A stretch of 64,000 nt of DNA from Diplonema japonicum. Taxonomy: Eukaryota > Euglenozoa > Diplonemea > Diplonemida > Diplonemidae. Below the pieces are notes generated by a model, which was not told where the DNA came from, ran no database searches, and saw only the letters and a program-made list of their open reading frames with translations. Position numbers and translations under genes: made by a program. The DNA is taken from NCBI GenBank assembly GCA_964019335.1, contig OZ025664.1, positions 372,001-436,000 on the forward strand, in the 5' to 3' direction. Shown piece by piece: positions 1 through 15,000 of the stretch (within the stretch, counting starts at the first letter, position 1; each line of letters opens with the position of its first letter).

Positions 1-3000
1 CAATTGCGCGATACCGTTCTTTGCAGTCTGTGTTACCACAAGACACGATTTCACGAGATGCTTCAAAACGCTCTCACGCAGCATGGATGGAACCCCACCA
101 CTGCTTCCTTCCCCGATAAAACACCCCGCACCCAGCCCCACGACATGCGAGCCACCGTTACCCTCATTGTCTCGGAGCATATACAAACCTTCCGCAACAG
201 AGTGCCGGAGTGGGTCGCTGGTGACGTCGGCGGACACTTCCACCAAGAGATCAGCGGTTTATTCGGGAAGGATTTCCTGGTGCAGGACATCGTCCTTGCG
301 GAGGTACCTGTTTACGACGCTGTTGAGTGGGCAGACGAGGCGGGCGAGAAGGTCCGCATGCAGCTCCGCGATAAATCGCTTTTCAAGGCAGTTCAGGGCA
401 GCTACACACAAGTTCAGTCCATATCGTACTCCAGCAGCAATTCCGTACACATGATTTACGATCAAAATAGAAAAGGTGGGCGTGTCCCTGCCCATGTACT
501 GTCACCTTTACGAGCACTCGCATCGCAGGCAGGCGTCAGCCATAATATACCACCCATCACGGCTCCTGCCAACCAAGTGCACGGCACACGTGTGACCATC
601 ACCCTTCACGGTGTGCCTGGTATCACATATATTACTGATATTCACAAGGTCCTCGAAAGAGTTCTTGCGAAGGCTAGCTTTTCCTTCCTCTGTCTCTCTT
701 CTCGTGTTGCTGTTTCCTGGGAACGGGTTCGTGCTTCGAGGAGCTTGGCGTCATCGTTGCAGCAGGCAGTCAAATGGATGGAATCAAGGCAGGCTTTGCA
801 AGACTTTGAGTGGAGCAAGCTGCAGGCAAGCGCCGCGTTCGACCAGCCTGGCATGATCGAGAGGATTCGGGAGACGGCCACGCGTTGCATGAATGTCGAG
901 GTGGGGAAGATCACCATCGTGCTCGCCAATCAGGAGCACTCCAGTGTGTTGGGTTGTTCGCTGGATAATGTAAGCCTTGTTTCCACACCTGAGTCCAATC
1001 ATGTAGCCATGCACAAAAACCTCTCAATCACGGGGCTTGGCATCTTTGCCGATCAAGGCCCACAAGTGGCAGCCCTGCTGTCTCGTTTGAAGAGCAGCAA
1101 GTCTCCAGCTGACCTTTCATCGCAGCTCCAGCCTCTCAAGAAGTGGCTCCTCCGTCCAATGAGTACTACGATAAAGTACAGCGAGCTTGAGAGAACAGCA
1201 CCAAAAGATGAGGCGCTTTTGCGGATGCCTGCAAGGTTCAACATCGGTGTGTCTATCTCGGCCGTAGAACTGCAGGTACTCAGAACACACATCCAATCGC
1301 TTGCTGTTTTCAAAAGATTCTTCTCGTTGCACACCCTAAAAATGAAATACAAAAAACTTGATAAATTTGCAGAATCGAAGGTCTGGTGGCGGCACGCTGT
1401 CGCTTGTGTCACAAAGGAGGTGAAGGACAAATACTGCGGCTCCTTGCGAGTTTCTCGGGGTAAAGATCTCCTGAAACAAGACTACATCAAAATGTACAAG
1501 AGGAGCTTGAGGGAGGTGCAAGGGTACCCCGTGACCTCTGATGAGGATATGGACGGGTGGTACTCTCCCCTTCCTGTTAGCAAGCAACATCGTAAAGGGC
1601 TTCATGTGAAGTACTTCGAGCTACTGGAGTCGGTGATTGCTGTCGACGTCCTCCTGCAGTACAGGGCACAGGCGGTGAATGAAGTGAAGGATGAAATTGC
1701 GGTGAGGTTGCTGGATACAGATGCACGTAATGCGCTATACGTGTCGCGCGAAAAGCTCCTGAACAAAAAACTGCAGGCAGAGGAAAGCAAGGAGCAGTCC
1801 TTTTTCTCCCGAGGGGTTTCTGTGCTCACAGGAGCTATGAAGAAAAGCGTCACAATGCTTGGACTGAGCCAGACCTTGAAGGATTTCAGTGTCCTGCCTT
1901 GGAACACAACACTCAATGAACTGCTCAGAGTGCAGGAAGAGATCAAGGCTGCTGCTGGGTTCAATGATGACGGTGAGCACGTATCAGACGAGAGGCTCCC
2001 TTCGTTGAAGGTTGCCGTAGCCATCGAGGGATGCAAGATATCAAGCAGCACAACTAGCATTGCCGTGGAAGGTCTCAGTGTTGGTGCAACCTGTTGGGAA
2101 GCGGAGAAAGTGCTAAAGTCAACAGGCGGAAGGGTCCACATCAACGATGTGACGCTGAGTGCGGTGACGCTCCTTAGCAGCGACCGACCCGTGTTGTGCA
2201 AACGGCCTACAGACAAGCCTTTCTTTTACACTGAATACATCGACGCAAACATCGGGACGAAACTCATTAAAGTAGGCATCTGCGACGTGCGAGCACTGCA
2301 GGTAAACGTCGACATCCCTGCTGTGGCAACACTACTACAGGAGTTCAGGTTCCCTTCCATGAGCGGGGCCATCGAACCTTCTCAAGTGGTGGCTGTCTCT
2401 CCATTAGATTTGCGCGCTCCATCGCCTCCAAGCCCGTGGTCCGTGACTATCACATCGAGCTTCACTTGCTACGCACCGGTCATCACCCTCAAGAGGATGA
2501 CCCTGTCCCTCGGGGTCCTCACTGTGAAGGGCTCCACCACGAGAGGCATCAAACTTGGGTTCGACCAGCTGGCATTGAAAGTCAAGGATGCATTTGTGCT
2601 GCACCCTATTTGCCTGACCGCTTCATACGGCGACGAGTCCAAGTGCTTGATTGACCCTGTCAACCTTGAGCTCAACACTGGCATTGTGAACATGATGGCG
2701 GCTGACGTGAAGGATCTGGTTTCGTTTGCCGTTGACCCCTTTACGTCGGTACGTGAGGAAGTGTTTGTGTCCACTGGTGAGGTCTGCGGTCCTGTGCTTG
2801 TTGACTACCAGGGCGAGACACAGGTGTCGCGGTACCTGACAGAATGGGGTGAGAACACAGCTGACCATCGAGAGTCGTCAGCAGTCATTGAACAGGGCTG
2901 GGACAGAATCCCGAAGCAAGCAAGAGAGCTCAAAGGGTTCTCACAACACAAACCCCATACCATCAGTTTGCAGACGACACGAGTGTTCGGGAAGGACTTA

Positions 3001-6000
3001 GCACGACTGGTGCTCACCCCAACAGAAAGCGGCACACCTATAAGTGTTGATCTAGGTGGTGCGTGCCATGTAGTAAAACTGCCTGACCCTTGGTTGGCGT
3101 TAGTTCTCCCGCAAGACAAAGCAGACAGCAAATTGTTCTATTACGTCATGTTGTCAGTGGCCTCGCCTCAGGACAGGGAGGTCCTGCATGAGATGCTCCA
3201 TGCGCAGATCTTCCATCTGAATAGAAGCGCCGGTGCCCCCGCTGTACGTGTTTTCAACGAAAGAGACACACGTATGATGCAGCATCCTAAAAGGAATCAT
3301 GTGCAGGGGCCTGGGCCCGCCTTGAGGTGCAACGTTTTCTTAAAAGCCGTGGCGTGTTCATTTAACGAGCTTTGCTTTGAAGTCAAAGCACCGACCGGAG
3401 ACAACTTTGCTATTGGGGCACGTTTCTACAAAAGCAAAGCTACTCTTAAAGCAAGTATCGATGTGCAGGCGGCAAGGTTTTCTGATTCGAAGAACACGTT
3501 GCTACAGCTAGCTTCGAGCAAAGGGAAGGCGTTCTCCTGCGAACTACACAAGGAAGGCAGCGCTACCTCCGTGTCAGTGTCACTTCCAAAAGTGCTGTTG
3601 AAGATGAACAGGTACTCTGTGCCGACACTTGTGGAGTACGCTGATGACATACGCAGCAGCATCAGGATAGCTACAGATAGACAGCTTGTGTACCACTACC
3701 AACAGAACATCACCACTAGTGAGGCAGTCCAACCTGATGGCAACAGCGAAAGTAGAAGCACGATGAAGCTTGTTTGTGTTCCTGTGAAAGAGTTCTTCAC
3801 AATCGAGTTCTACGACCTCAGCAAGCTTCTGTACGCTGCCCACTTGCAAAGCATCGACAGCTGCTCTTGGGAGATGCGGCCCAAGGGGGTGTTCGGGTCA
3901 CTAGAACTCGGTACCTTCAGTCTCCGCAGCGCGGCAGAAGAGGTGCCGCTTATCAGCTTTGGGACACCGTCGTGCCTGGAAGTTGCTGTGAAGCAGAAAG
4001 CGATCGCCACCACAGAGGTGTCCGTTGGCGCTCTTTTCATTAGTGCTGATGCTTCCTCTTTTGTCGACCTCCTCACCTACTTTACTCCCGTCCTCGACAT
4101 ACAGCCACAAGAAGTGCCCGTACCCGATCCTAGGAGGTACGACCTCCCCGCAATGCGCAACGAAGCTCTGAAACGGAAACTCGGCACGGAGGGAGAACCT
4201 CAGAGTCTGCCAGAGTTCTCCGTCGTCGTTGACACATGGACTGTGAGCTTTCCATTGATCGAGCTCCCCATCAAGATCAACCTGTGGAACACTCTGCACA
4301 TATCTCAAAACAGTGACGCGGGCAACGAGGATGCCATGTTTGTTGTCCGAGCCCAAGGTTTCGGGATACAGCGTGGCGTGCATCCGTACTCGGGGTACAA
4401 TGCACTGGTGGTGCTGAAGAAGTCTGAGGTGCCGTCCTTGGGTTGGGGCACAGTAGAAGTGCAGTTAGTGTGTCCGGAGTTGGTTAGTGTGAGGCACAGT
4501 GAGTACTGCGACGTGGTGGACAGCATTGTAGCACAAGCTTACAAGCTGCTTGTCTTTGGCAGGACTATCAAGAAGCAGCCAGCAAGGGTTGCGCACCAAC
4601 AACCATACGCATACACGAAGCCTGGAGGGAAAAAAAGTAGTGTAAAGGTTAGCCTGACATGGAATGCGTGGGGCATGGTGCTGGGGGACAGCCCTAGGGA
4701 AACGCTGCGTGTGGATGTCGGCGAAGGACTGGTCACTGCTAACATAGGGGAAGAAATCAATTTTTCAGTGTCTCGGCCCAGTGTGGCTGTCGTTGCAATG
4801 ACGAAGACGGTGTTCAGGATGTTCACCAATGCGGGAACAAGTGATTTGGCAAGCATCTCGCTTCAGAGGACAAAGTACCCCACTTGCACTCACATCATCA
4901 CGACTTCGATTGTCGACTTCGGTCAAGCCGTCATCCTCATCGACGCCGAGACTGTGGGCTTCCTGAAGCGCCTTCTTCTCGTCGCACCCCCGCTGCCACC
5001 GGCACCACTTGAGACCCAACCCATCTTAATAGACCAGCCTTCTAGCGCGCCACTCCCTCTACAAGAGATCAACCTCTTCTGCATCGATGTTGAGGCTGTC
5101 AACTTGCCGCAAATAACTGTTGCAAACAACAGCTCGACTCTGCAAGTGGGGCTGAAGCGGATCTCTATCCAATCAGATGAGACAAAGGCATCGCACCAGG
5201 TCACAGCGCACAACATAAAGGTGAACGAGCTCACCTGTTGGATCGACGATGCACAGGTTACTGACTTGAGCATTGCCATGCGATACACCGAAACTGCTGT
5301 CTATGGGAGCCTCACGGCGTGTGACTGTGATAGTACTATATGGAAGGTAGACAAGGGTGATCATCCTTTGGGGGTGGCTCGGGGTTTGAGTGTTTCTGCG
5401 GAACATATCAAAATGATGGTGAGTCCGGGTCAATTGCAAAGCCTGCTGTTCATCAAGGAAGGCTTATTGCAAGGGACGAAGGGACCCAACACAGCAACAA
5501 CACCGACGCAGGCGCCTGAAATTAAAGGCTGCTCGAGCTGTGAGTGGCCATCCCCTGAACCCGCGCTCTTCTTCCAGTGCTCGATACCGCTTATTGAGGT
5601 GGTGGTTGGCGACCACGACACTGTTGAGTACATCACAGCACAAGTGACCTCGCTGACGACTACTGCTTCAGTAGGCACCATCATAGGTGGTCCTGTGTCG
5701 CCCGTCGCGCTTGAGACGACGTTGTCCACCTTCGTGCTGATCGATGGCAGTCGTGCTTCCTCTGCTGTGCCTAACCTCGTATCCGTGTACAGCCCTTCAA
5801 ACACCATATGCAGGCATCCTAAAACCGGTACTGCTTCCCCCGACACTTCCCTGTCCCTCACCTTCCGGTCCAACGCCACCTCTGACCCCGCACTCGTCGA
5901 GGTCAACGTGGGTGTCGTTGCTGTGGATCTGCACACTGCGTCCCACGCCTCAATATCCTCTGCTGTTCCCATCATCGTCGTTTTCAAGAACCTGATGGAA

Positions 6001-9000
6001 GTGTTCCCTCCTGCGCCCCCAAAGAGGGTAGCAGTGACCAAACAGCCCGCATCGGCAGCACCATTGCCACGCTTGAAGTTCGCTCTCAAGCAATTCGAGT
6101 TAGGATGCGCGATGGACTTCTACTACATCGCATCCTGCACATGTAAGGAAATCAGCGTGGAACAAGGTAACAACGGGATGGAGCTTAGAGTCACCAAACT
6201 CAACATCGTCAACAACGGGAGGGGCGAGGATGACGTAGACATCATGAGGAGTCATGGAGCTGTGTTTGTGCAGCTCACGATCAACAAGGAGGGTTTGATC
6301 AAAGGGAACATTGAGGGAGCTAATGTTGCGGTCATTCGCGAGCAGCTGTTTCATTTGACGTCATTTGCAATGGTCTGGCAGGGGGCTCTTCTTGAGCTGA
6401 AGCGTGACGTGGACGAGCTACCCCGCCAGCCTCCTCAACCGAAGGTGAAGCCCACAATACCTGACATGTCAATCACCGTCAAAGACTTCACACTTGCAGT
6501 GCCTGCGAATATTACGAACCTACATTCTGGCCTAACCGTGAGCGTGAACAGGGTTGTGTTGAAATCAAGGGAAGGACTTGTAACTAGCACCGTTGATGTG
6601 CATGCGAATGCTGCTGCAACAAGCACCAATGTGTTTGTCTTGCAATGCAGTGCTTCTGTGGAAGTCACAGAACCGACAATTACTGGCGGGCTGCAGTTGA
6701 CGTGCTTCGACATCAACTGGGACACACCCATCAGGAAGGTCGTCCTTGACACATGGTACGATAACCTTGACGGCCTGTGGTTGCCTCACAAAAAACCGAG
6801 AAGCTACAGAGAGCAGAGCCCGCGTCCTGTAGGTACAGTCGCCATTCGTACTGCTTCACCGGTCCCCACAGCGCACGGCACAATGATAATGGAAAGCACC
6901 ACCGCGGCGAGCAGCTGCCCTTCTGTAGCGAACACAGTGTTTCCTTGGCTCGTTTTTAACTTCAGCTGCTGCCCAATAACATTCACTGCTGAGGGTGACC
7001 TTGTGGTGAGCATAACAGAGGTAAGCGCATCTGTGCAACTACACACAACCAGTGGCAGCGCGGTGTTGCACCACCCAGATGTAGTACTCATCAGCAAAGG
7101 GTTCACCATCATGGAGTGGAGAGGAGAGCGTGACACCGACAACGACACCAAACAAGCGTGCGTCAACACGGAGTGGAACGACAAATCTTGCACAGCAAAT
7201 GTAGTGGCCAATCCGATACGGTTAGATGTGCCTCATAACTGGAAAGACTTCATGCCAGTGTCTCTAAGGCCGGGAAGTGGGAGGGACACGAGCATACCAG
7301 TGAGAAGCACGACCGTGATGCACAGGGGTGAGGTGTGTCTTGTGTCTGAGTACGTGATTCACGACAAGTGCGTTGTGCGGAAGGACATGGTGCTGGATGC
7401 TTACTGCAAGTGGGTTGTAAGCAACATAAAGGAACACGATCACGTATCATACCGCCTGAGGGACGGGTGGCACGACGATGGCGTGGTAGCAAAGGTGAAC
7501 GAAAACGGGACATACAACATCAAGCGGGAGAACGGCGAGGTGCTGGAGGGGTACAAAGATATCAACGTGAAGCGTGACGATGCGATGCACGCAGAGGAGA
7601 CGACTATCGTTGAGGTCGACTGCCGCGGCAGTAAACTTACTCTGTCGCAGATTTCGAGCGGTTCGCTCATTTCAGTCCCTTCAGGGACTGTTCTGGTCCT
7701 GCACAATGCCATTGTGGTTGAGTCGTACCCAGGGTTCTTTAAATCCTCGAGCTGCATCGAAGGACTCTTACGCCTGCACCACACGTCAAGCCTCATCAGC
7801 TCTCAGGACGCGGTGAAACCAGAGTCTATTCTCCACGACGACGCTCCTGTAGCATCCGTGCAGACCCCTGCACCTAGGTACGTAGAAGTTTCCCTCCAAG
7901 CTGGTGTCGATATCCAGTTTCTTGTGATGGGTGATGCGGCCCCTATTCGGATGATCAGCACTTTGCAGGTGCTGTCCGAAGACCTCCTCAAGGAGACGCC
8001 TAAGAGAACATCTCTAACAGTCACAACAGAGTGCACTGCTGCTGATGATGTGATGGTCACCTTGCCGAACCTCGTTGTGACACAGTCTTCTGACCCTTGT
8101 TTGGCTGTTGATATCTCCATCAGTGGCTTCGTTGTCAAGATGGCGCCCAATGCCTATGCCTCTCTGGCAGAGTCTTGCTTCAGCGACCTCGTCCCTTCCC
8201 TCTACGACGTGTCACAGCAACCTGTCATCCAGGTCCGGTCCTTCACGGCGGAGGTAGCACTTACATCGTGCGAGTCGACGTACCAGTCACCAGCTTTGAA
8301 AGATCTCAGCCCTCATGCATGGGCCGTGCCTGAGCCAAAGTGGGCCTTGAAACATATCAAGCTTGGTCTGTCCGGGTTAGGGTGCGATGATATTTCCGCG
8401 TTCAGTAGTGCCATCCCAGCACCTCTGGTACCTGACATCGTGCAGATCGACACAGTCACCTTGTCTATCGACTGGCAGAGCCTTGTGACAAGATCCACTG
8501 CTGTCCCGGCTGTAGAGCTCTCTGTAGGGAATATGTTTGTAGCAAATGTGCCAAACAACTTCACCCGCTGGATGACTGCCCATGCAGTACTCTCCTCTAG
8601 AAAACCCGCGCAAACAGGCCAACCTAACCTTCAGATTTACGACTTGGAGGAAAGGGAGCGGCACCACGCCATGGACAGTTGGCGAGCGTCGCTTATCCAC
8701 TCCATAGCAGAGAAGTTCGCCATCACGGCCGCACCACAGCTAGTGGCCACGCGTTGCAACGTGTCTCTAAAGGAGGTGCTGCTGCAGGTGAAAGTAGACG
8801 AGACGATTCTCAACATGTCAGTGCCTGTGCTTCGCGTGGCGCCTTCCAAGATGGACGATAAGCGCACTGAGGCCATGAGGTTAACTATCCCGACTTTCAT
8901 GCTCAGCATGTCGCAGGGGCTCAGCCTAGTGGAGGTGACTGACATAGATGTGTACGTTGGCATCAAGCAGACACTGCAGAGCATGATGCTGGAGGTGGGT

Positions 9001-12000
9001 CTAGGTACGGTTAAGACTACCATTGACTCAGCCTTGCTGCCCCAGTTGCTGAACATGGGAACTGAAATTGCAAAGAGTAGCAGGGCTGCTGCCCAGTACA
9101 CATTTAAGAAAGAAGCTCGTGCAATGGGCCTTGACCGTTCTAGGACTAGGTGGCAGTACGCTTTGCGGTGCTTGACACACTACCATGCAAGCCACAGACC
9201 AGCAAGAAACGGCGGTGGCAAGACTGCTTCGTGCCTGGCGCACGGTATGAAGCTGCTCCTTTCGGACTATGCCATTCTTCAAGTGTCGCGCCTTAATGAG
9301 CGACCAGTGAAGGTGCGTTGGAGGAACTCTGGGTACAGCAAGAACGAGCACACCTTAAGGTACACACAGCTACTGGAGTCGTGCCTCCCGATAGAGATGC
9401 TTTGGGCAACACGAAAGAAGGTGTACAGTGCCTTCAGGAGCAGAGGGCTGGTGACCGACGCTGTTCCGAGTCTGTCTGTAACCCTGCTTCCTACAAGGAA
9501 GCAGGATGTACCGGCATTCCTGAATGCCGTGAAACCTGCTGAAAGGAAATATGCACTAAAGTTCAAAGCCAAAGCGTTTGCGCTATTGTGGGACAACTTG
9601 GAGATTGCGGTAGAAGGCATGTTCGGTGAGGTCAGCGAAGCTAACATTGTAGTGGCACATCCTAAAGTAGAGATGAGGCTAGGCAGGGACACGTTTTTCA
9701 CGTGTTCCAGCAAGAGCACACAGCTTGTGACCGGAGACATGCAGGAGGTGGACATTGTCGTTGGAAAGGTGGATATCGAACTGGGGCTGTCCACTCTGAG
9801 GCAGCTGACTGTCTTTGACAACGGGCTGCAGCAATCGCTGATGTATGGGTGTCAGCAAGATGACGGGTCAAGCACGGCAACTGTCACAGTCGATACCTAC
9901 ACCAAGCCTACCGGTTGTGTGACGGTGCCAGTGAAACTTGGCATGACCTTTGGTGTTCCGTACAAGACAAGTAATGCGTTACTGCCGCAGTGCTTTTTAC
10001 ACAAGCTCGACAGCCTGCTAGGAATTCGTGAGCACCACCTTACTTCTGATGCAACATTCTCACCTTTTAACCAGCTGCTGCTCGGCCCGCATAGCAAGGT
10101 GCCCTACGGAGGACATGGTCCATTCCCTGGGTTGCGAAAGCTGATGGCAGAGGTCACAACAGTACAAGACACTTTTGCTGAGACGGAGGTTTTGGGTGGC
10201 GTACTCAAGCTGGACGGGCATGGCAAGACACTGACACTTCTGGAGATGGATAACAAGATACAACGGCAGCCAATAAAGGTTGATAGCCGGCTCGCGTGTC
10301 CCGTGCTGGAGATACGGAACTGCAACATTGTGCTTCCTGGGCTGGAGCGGCTTTGCTTGGAGAAATTGATCGACATGCCTTCAGGGTGCGTGGTGCGCTT
10401 CGTGAACTGTACCGTGCACTACGCCAGCATCGCTGCAAACAAAACGGTGCACCTCGATCTCGAGGGCGACATCATGTCGTTCGAAGTTCCTGATGGGAAG
10501 ACGGAGCAGGAAAACCTGCAGACACTACACGCGCTGCTGAGATGTGACAACATGAAGACTACGCTGTACGATATGAACGGTGAGCTGACGCAGCTCTTGC
10601 ACCGCTGTGTACAGGCAGGAGCGTATTACAAACTAGTATTAACAAATGTGACAAAAATGCGCAAAATGGAAATTTCAGGGGTTCGTTTCAGCATGACAGC
10701 TGAGAAGCATGGGCTGTGCCTTGAAGTCAGCGGGGGCCAAAAACCGGCGATCGTCCTGTCCACAGTGCCGCAAAAGGATGCCCGCAATACAGCGTGTTTC
10801 CATGCTGCTGTGCAGCTCCGGCCTGGTGAACACGTTGAAGTCAGTGTTGTGTCATTTACGCTTAAGACGACAGCATCTGATGAACCCATTGTGTCATGCG
10901 TACCTGAAGGGGCCGCTCTGACAGTTAACGTCACTGCGCATGACGTAAAGACCATGCTTGACCAAAACACCCCCCCCTTCACTGATTTTGCTATCACATT
11001 GCACACCTTCTCGTCTTCGCTGGACCCTATCCGAGTCCTCTCGTTGTGCACGCTCGTCAACGGTATCATCTCTGTTGTCCCTGTTGGCTGGCTCGATATT
11101 TCTGTCGACTGGCTAGCTGTCAAGAGGCTCGTGCTAACTTTGACCGAGAAAGGCCGTATCTACTCCCTGGAGCTCCTCCCGCATGGTGAAACCGCCAAAC
11201 ACAACCTCTTGTGTTTTGGAAAGCTGCAAGTACGATGTCCCTTAGGCCTCTTAGCTGCGACCTTGCTCTGTGACCAGTTCTTGCCCTGCGTCGATATGAT
11301 GTCCTGGGAAGGTTTCACCATAAACAGCCACCCTACCACCGGTGTGTCCGTGGAGTTGAAGCAACCGAATATTAAGTTGGATTTCCCCCAAGCACCCAGC
11401 CTTGACGAGCTGTCTCGGCGCGACGAACTCAGCAGCAAGCTGTTCCCCCAGTCAAACTGCATTGTGGCCCATGGCTTGGGCAGCATTAAAGAGTACTCAC
11501 AAGCCATTGATGAAGCAGAATGGGCTGGGCTCGTGAAAAAGGAGAGCAAATTACGATTGTCTGTACCTTGCTTCACGGTGGTTGTCGAGGATGCTGTCCT
11601 GAGTGTAGCAGTGCCTGCCTGTGGGATGTCTTTGGAAGGGGTCATACCGCTGGTCAAGATTCAGGCACAAATGCCACCGAACAGAATTTCCCTTCACGTT
11701 TCCGTGGAAAGCGCCACTGTAGGTGTCCGTCAAGGTAGTGCAAAGAACATCCTTCTCGGAAGGGGTGATAAAGGGCTTGCACTGAAGCTAGACATCACCG
11801 ACAATATGAATGTTGAAGTGACTACACTGCCACTGACAATCACCAGTTCGAACATCTCAAGACTGCTCGTGCTGTTGAGGGGCATCACATCGGAACAGAA
11901 ATCCCACGCCGAGCTTGCTGGCATGCTCCGTTTCATTGCCCCGAACAAGAGCAGAGAGAAGCTGCCGCCGTTGTGGGTCCTCAAGGTGAGGATTGCCATC

Positions 12001-15000
12001 GGACGATCGAGGGAAAAGGTGAGGCGTGAGCGAAAGGCGCTTTGGATGAAGAACGGCAGCTGCAGCCTTGAGAAAGACATGCGGATGCTGTTCACAGCGA
12101 AGATGCTCGATACATTTGACCAGTTTGTGGTGCCAGAGACACAGAGGCGCTTACCTTGTAAGCTTGTCAACGCCGTGTGGTACTACCAGCTTCTTCACAA
12201 GATCTTAAACGTAGCTATGACTGAAGGCATGTCCGTTTCCTTGAAGTGCAGGTACGATGCTTACCGTTTGGCACATCTCAAGAATGAAACATTGCTCCTT
12301 GGTGACAGACCTGAGTATGACTACACAAAGCAGGTGGTTGCATGTGCTCCTGTCAGCACCGATCAACGCTGGGTAGTGACAGGGCTAGGGTCTCGCTACA
12401 CAATAACAGACGTGCGGGAGGAGGGCCGTGCTTTGGCGCTGAGGGGGGCAACAATGCCAGCGACGTGGGACAGATGCGAGGCCAAGAATGGCTTCCTTCT
12501 ACAGTCCGGTCAAGGAAAGTCAACAAGATATCTAATGCACGCCGACGGGCGGCTACAAACGACATCGAAAAAGGATAAAGCTGCCCTGTGGCTCTCCTCC
12601 GAGACTGTCAGGTTTTACGCAGTTGACGACATTGTGAAACACTTCATTGCAGCATGTGACAATCACGCCATTCTGACTCTCCCAAACATGGTTGTGCAAC
12701 TGGGCCTGCCTGACCTCCTTTTCAGCGTGATTGGATTTGCTGTCCATACCTCGTTTGAGAAAAAGTGTGTCACAGCAACCCTAAAAGAAGTCTCTCTCAA
12801 GTACGGTGACAGTCACTACTTTCTTCTGACACCCCCTAGCACAGACATGCTCACGGTCGACTTGTATGACTCGACGTGCGACTTAAAGCTCAACGTGGGC
12901 AACGTCGAAGTGGTGGCTGACAGGTCGCTGCCGAGTTTGAAAAAGGTGGTCTTGAAATTGATGACTGCGGTCAGGGGTGCGAAGCCTGCCCAAAAATTGC
13001 CCGACGAAACTACGGATACCACGTTCAGCAAGACAAAGACCATTCCCGTGTATACCGATGGGGTGTGGCTCACAAGGGAGATTCTGTACCTTCGTGCACG
13101 TCAGCCATCCGTGAAACTCCAACCAGGCACCGTGGTGCACTTATCCGTGCTTCGTGCCCTTGTTGTTGAAGGCTCCTCCGTGTCTCTTATTGAGCCAGCA
13201 AGTCCTGGTACCAAGCCGACGCTCCTCATGACAGGTATTCAACCAGTGCTTCAAGTGGCAAAAGGTGCGACGCTCTTGCTGCGTGGCCTTGTCATCATGT
13301 GCCCTGGGGGTGCAGCAGGTTGGACAAACTTAATAGAGCTGAAGGGTCAGGATGATCAAAAAGGCAAAATATCTCTGACGGACTGCGAATTCAAGGACTT
13401 CAACGTTGGATCGCCAGAGTCGTGGAAACCAGTGTCCCCTCTTTTCATGGGTGGTGTGCATCTTCAAGCGGAGCTGCATGTCACGCAGTTCAAAGCGAGG
13501 ATCACGGGTGGAGGCACTGATGATTTGTGCATGGAGATATCAAGTGTGAGGGCAAAAGCCTCCCAGGGTAGAGTCCTCGAGGGTGTGCCGCCGCTTCCCG
13601 ATGTTAGCTTGGATGTGAAGCAAGTGCGTCTTGTGTCGGGTAGCTCCGACGTTATCGGGAATCTAGGGACACACGAAGCAGCCAAAGCTGTATCGGTGAG
13701 CTGTTGCTTGAAGAACAACGAATACAAGATCAAAGCAGCTGTGGCTCCTGGGGAATTTACAATCGATGTGGTACAGGTCCTGACACATGTCAAGCATGCT
13801 TCGCCAGAGGGAAGCTCCACTGTGAACTTCTCAATCGCACCCGTCGCGTCCGACGCACACAGCGTTCAGTTGGAGGTACTATTGCACACGGTTCCGAACC
13901 CCGATTTGGTATCCACAGACTGGGATGCTTCTGCAGCATTAAGTACCAAAAACCTGTGGGCGCCAGAGCACCTTCACTTTACGTCAGGCGCACTGCTATT
14001 CGATGCAACAAACTGCGTCTGGGAACACCTACGCACTTCGTTGCCCCCTGCAGTTCCTCAATACCTGAACATCGAGGAGTGTTCAGTGCAAATGCCTCTG
14101 AGCACCACTTCGAAGTCTCCTGCCGTCGTCAGCGTAGGGTACATCACCGCCTCCGCAAGCGTCGTGCCCCCGCGACCGTCGAACCGTGGCAATGAGGCAC
14201 AGTTGTACTCGACTGCGTTGAGCACTGAAGAAGACCCGATGAGCTTCATAAAAGAATACGAGAAGAAGCGAATGGCAGCCATTCTATACGAGATGTCCCC
14301 AAGGGGTATAGCTTTCAAGGACTCAGCCGTGTACCTCGGATCAATGATTGTGAGAAAAATGATGTTCAGCTTTTCAGGCATGCACATCAGGACCGAGTCG
14401 TTTGGCAATGAGAATGACACGCCCATCGCGGCGGGTGTGATGGTGGGGGGTGTCGGCATGGCACACCCGAAGCCTAGCGCAGCTGTGGTCACAGTGTGTA
14501 ACTTCGGAGTGTACTTGCACTCCGATGCCCACGTCGGTGACTGCACCGACACGAGAGGGATCCCTTCGCACGACATCGACAAGAGTGTGCTTAACATTGT
14601 CAACAACGATGAGCGTGTAGAAGCGCACCTCAACTTGCAGCCACAGATGGGCTTCACATCAGCCGTGCGTGCTGAGGGCATCAACATACAGATCTCAGAC
14701 GACACACTAGCAACAGCAAAGGAGATACGCAACCGCCTTGAGTGGAGTGCGCTCGAAGGGTCACGCCCTGGACAGAGCGGTGTACTTTCCCTTTATGACT
14801 TCAAGAAGCTCATCCGTATCAGGCAGCGGCTGAGCGGGTCGGGAACCATCTCTATGGACAGTCCCGAGATCACAGCCCGTGCTAGATGGGTGTGGGCAAA
14901 GATTCGCATATCCCGGCAGCTCAGCATTATGAAGCAGGAGCAGCGCAGGAGTAGACGCTTGAAGAAATACACATTAGAATACTACGACATGCTTATGAAA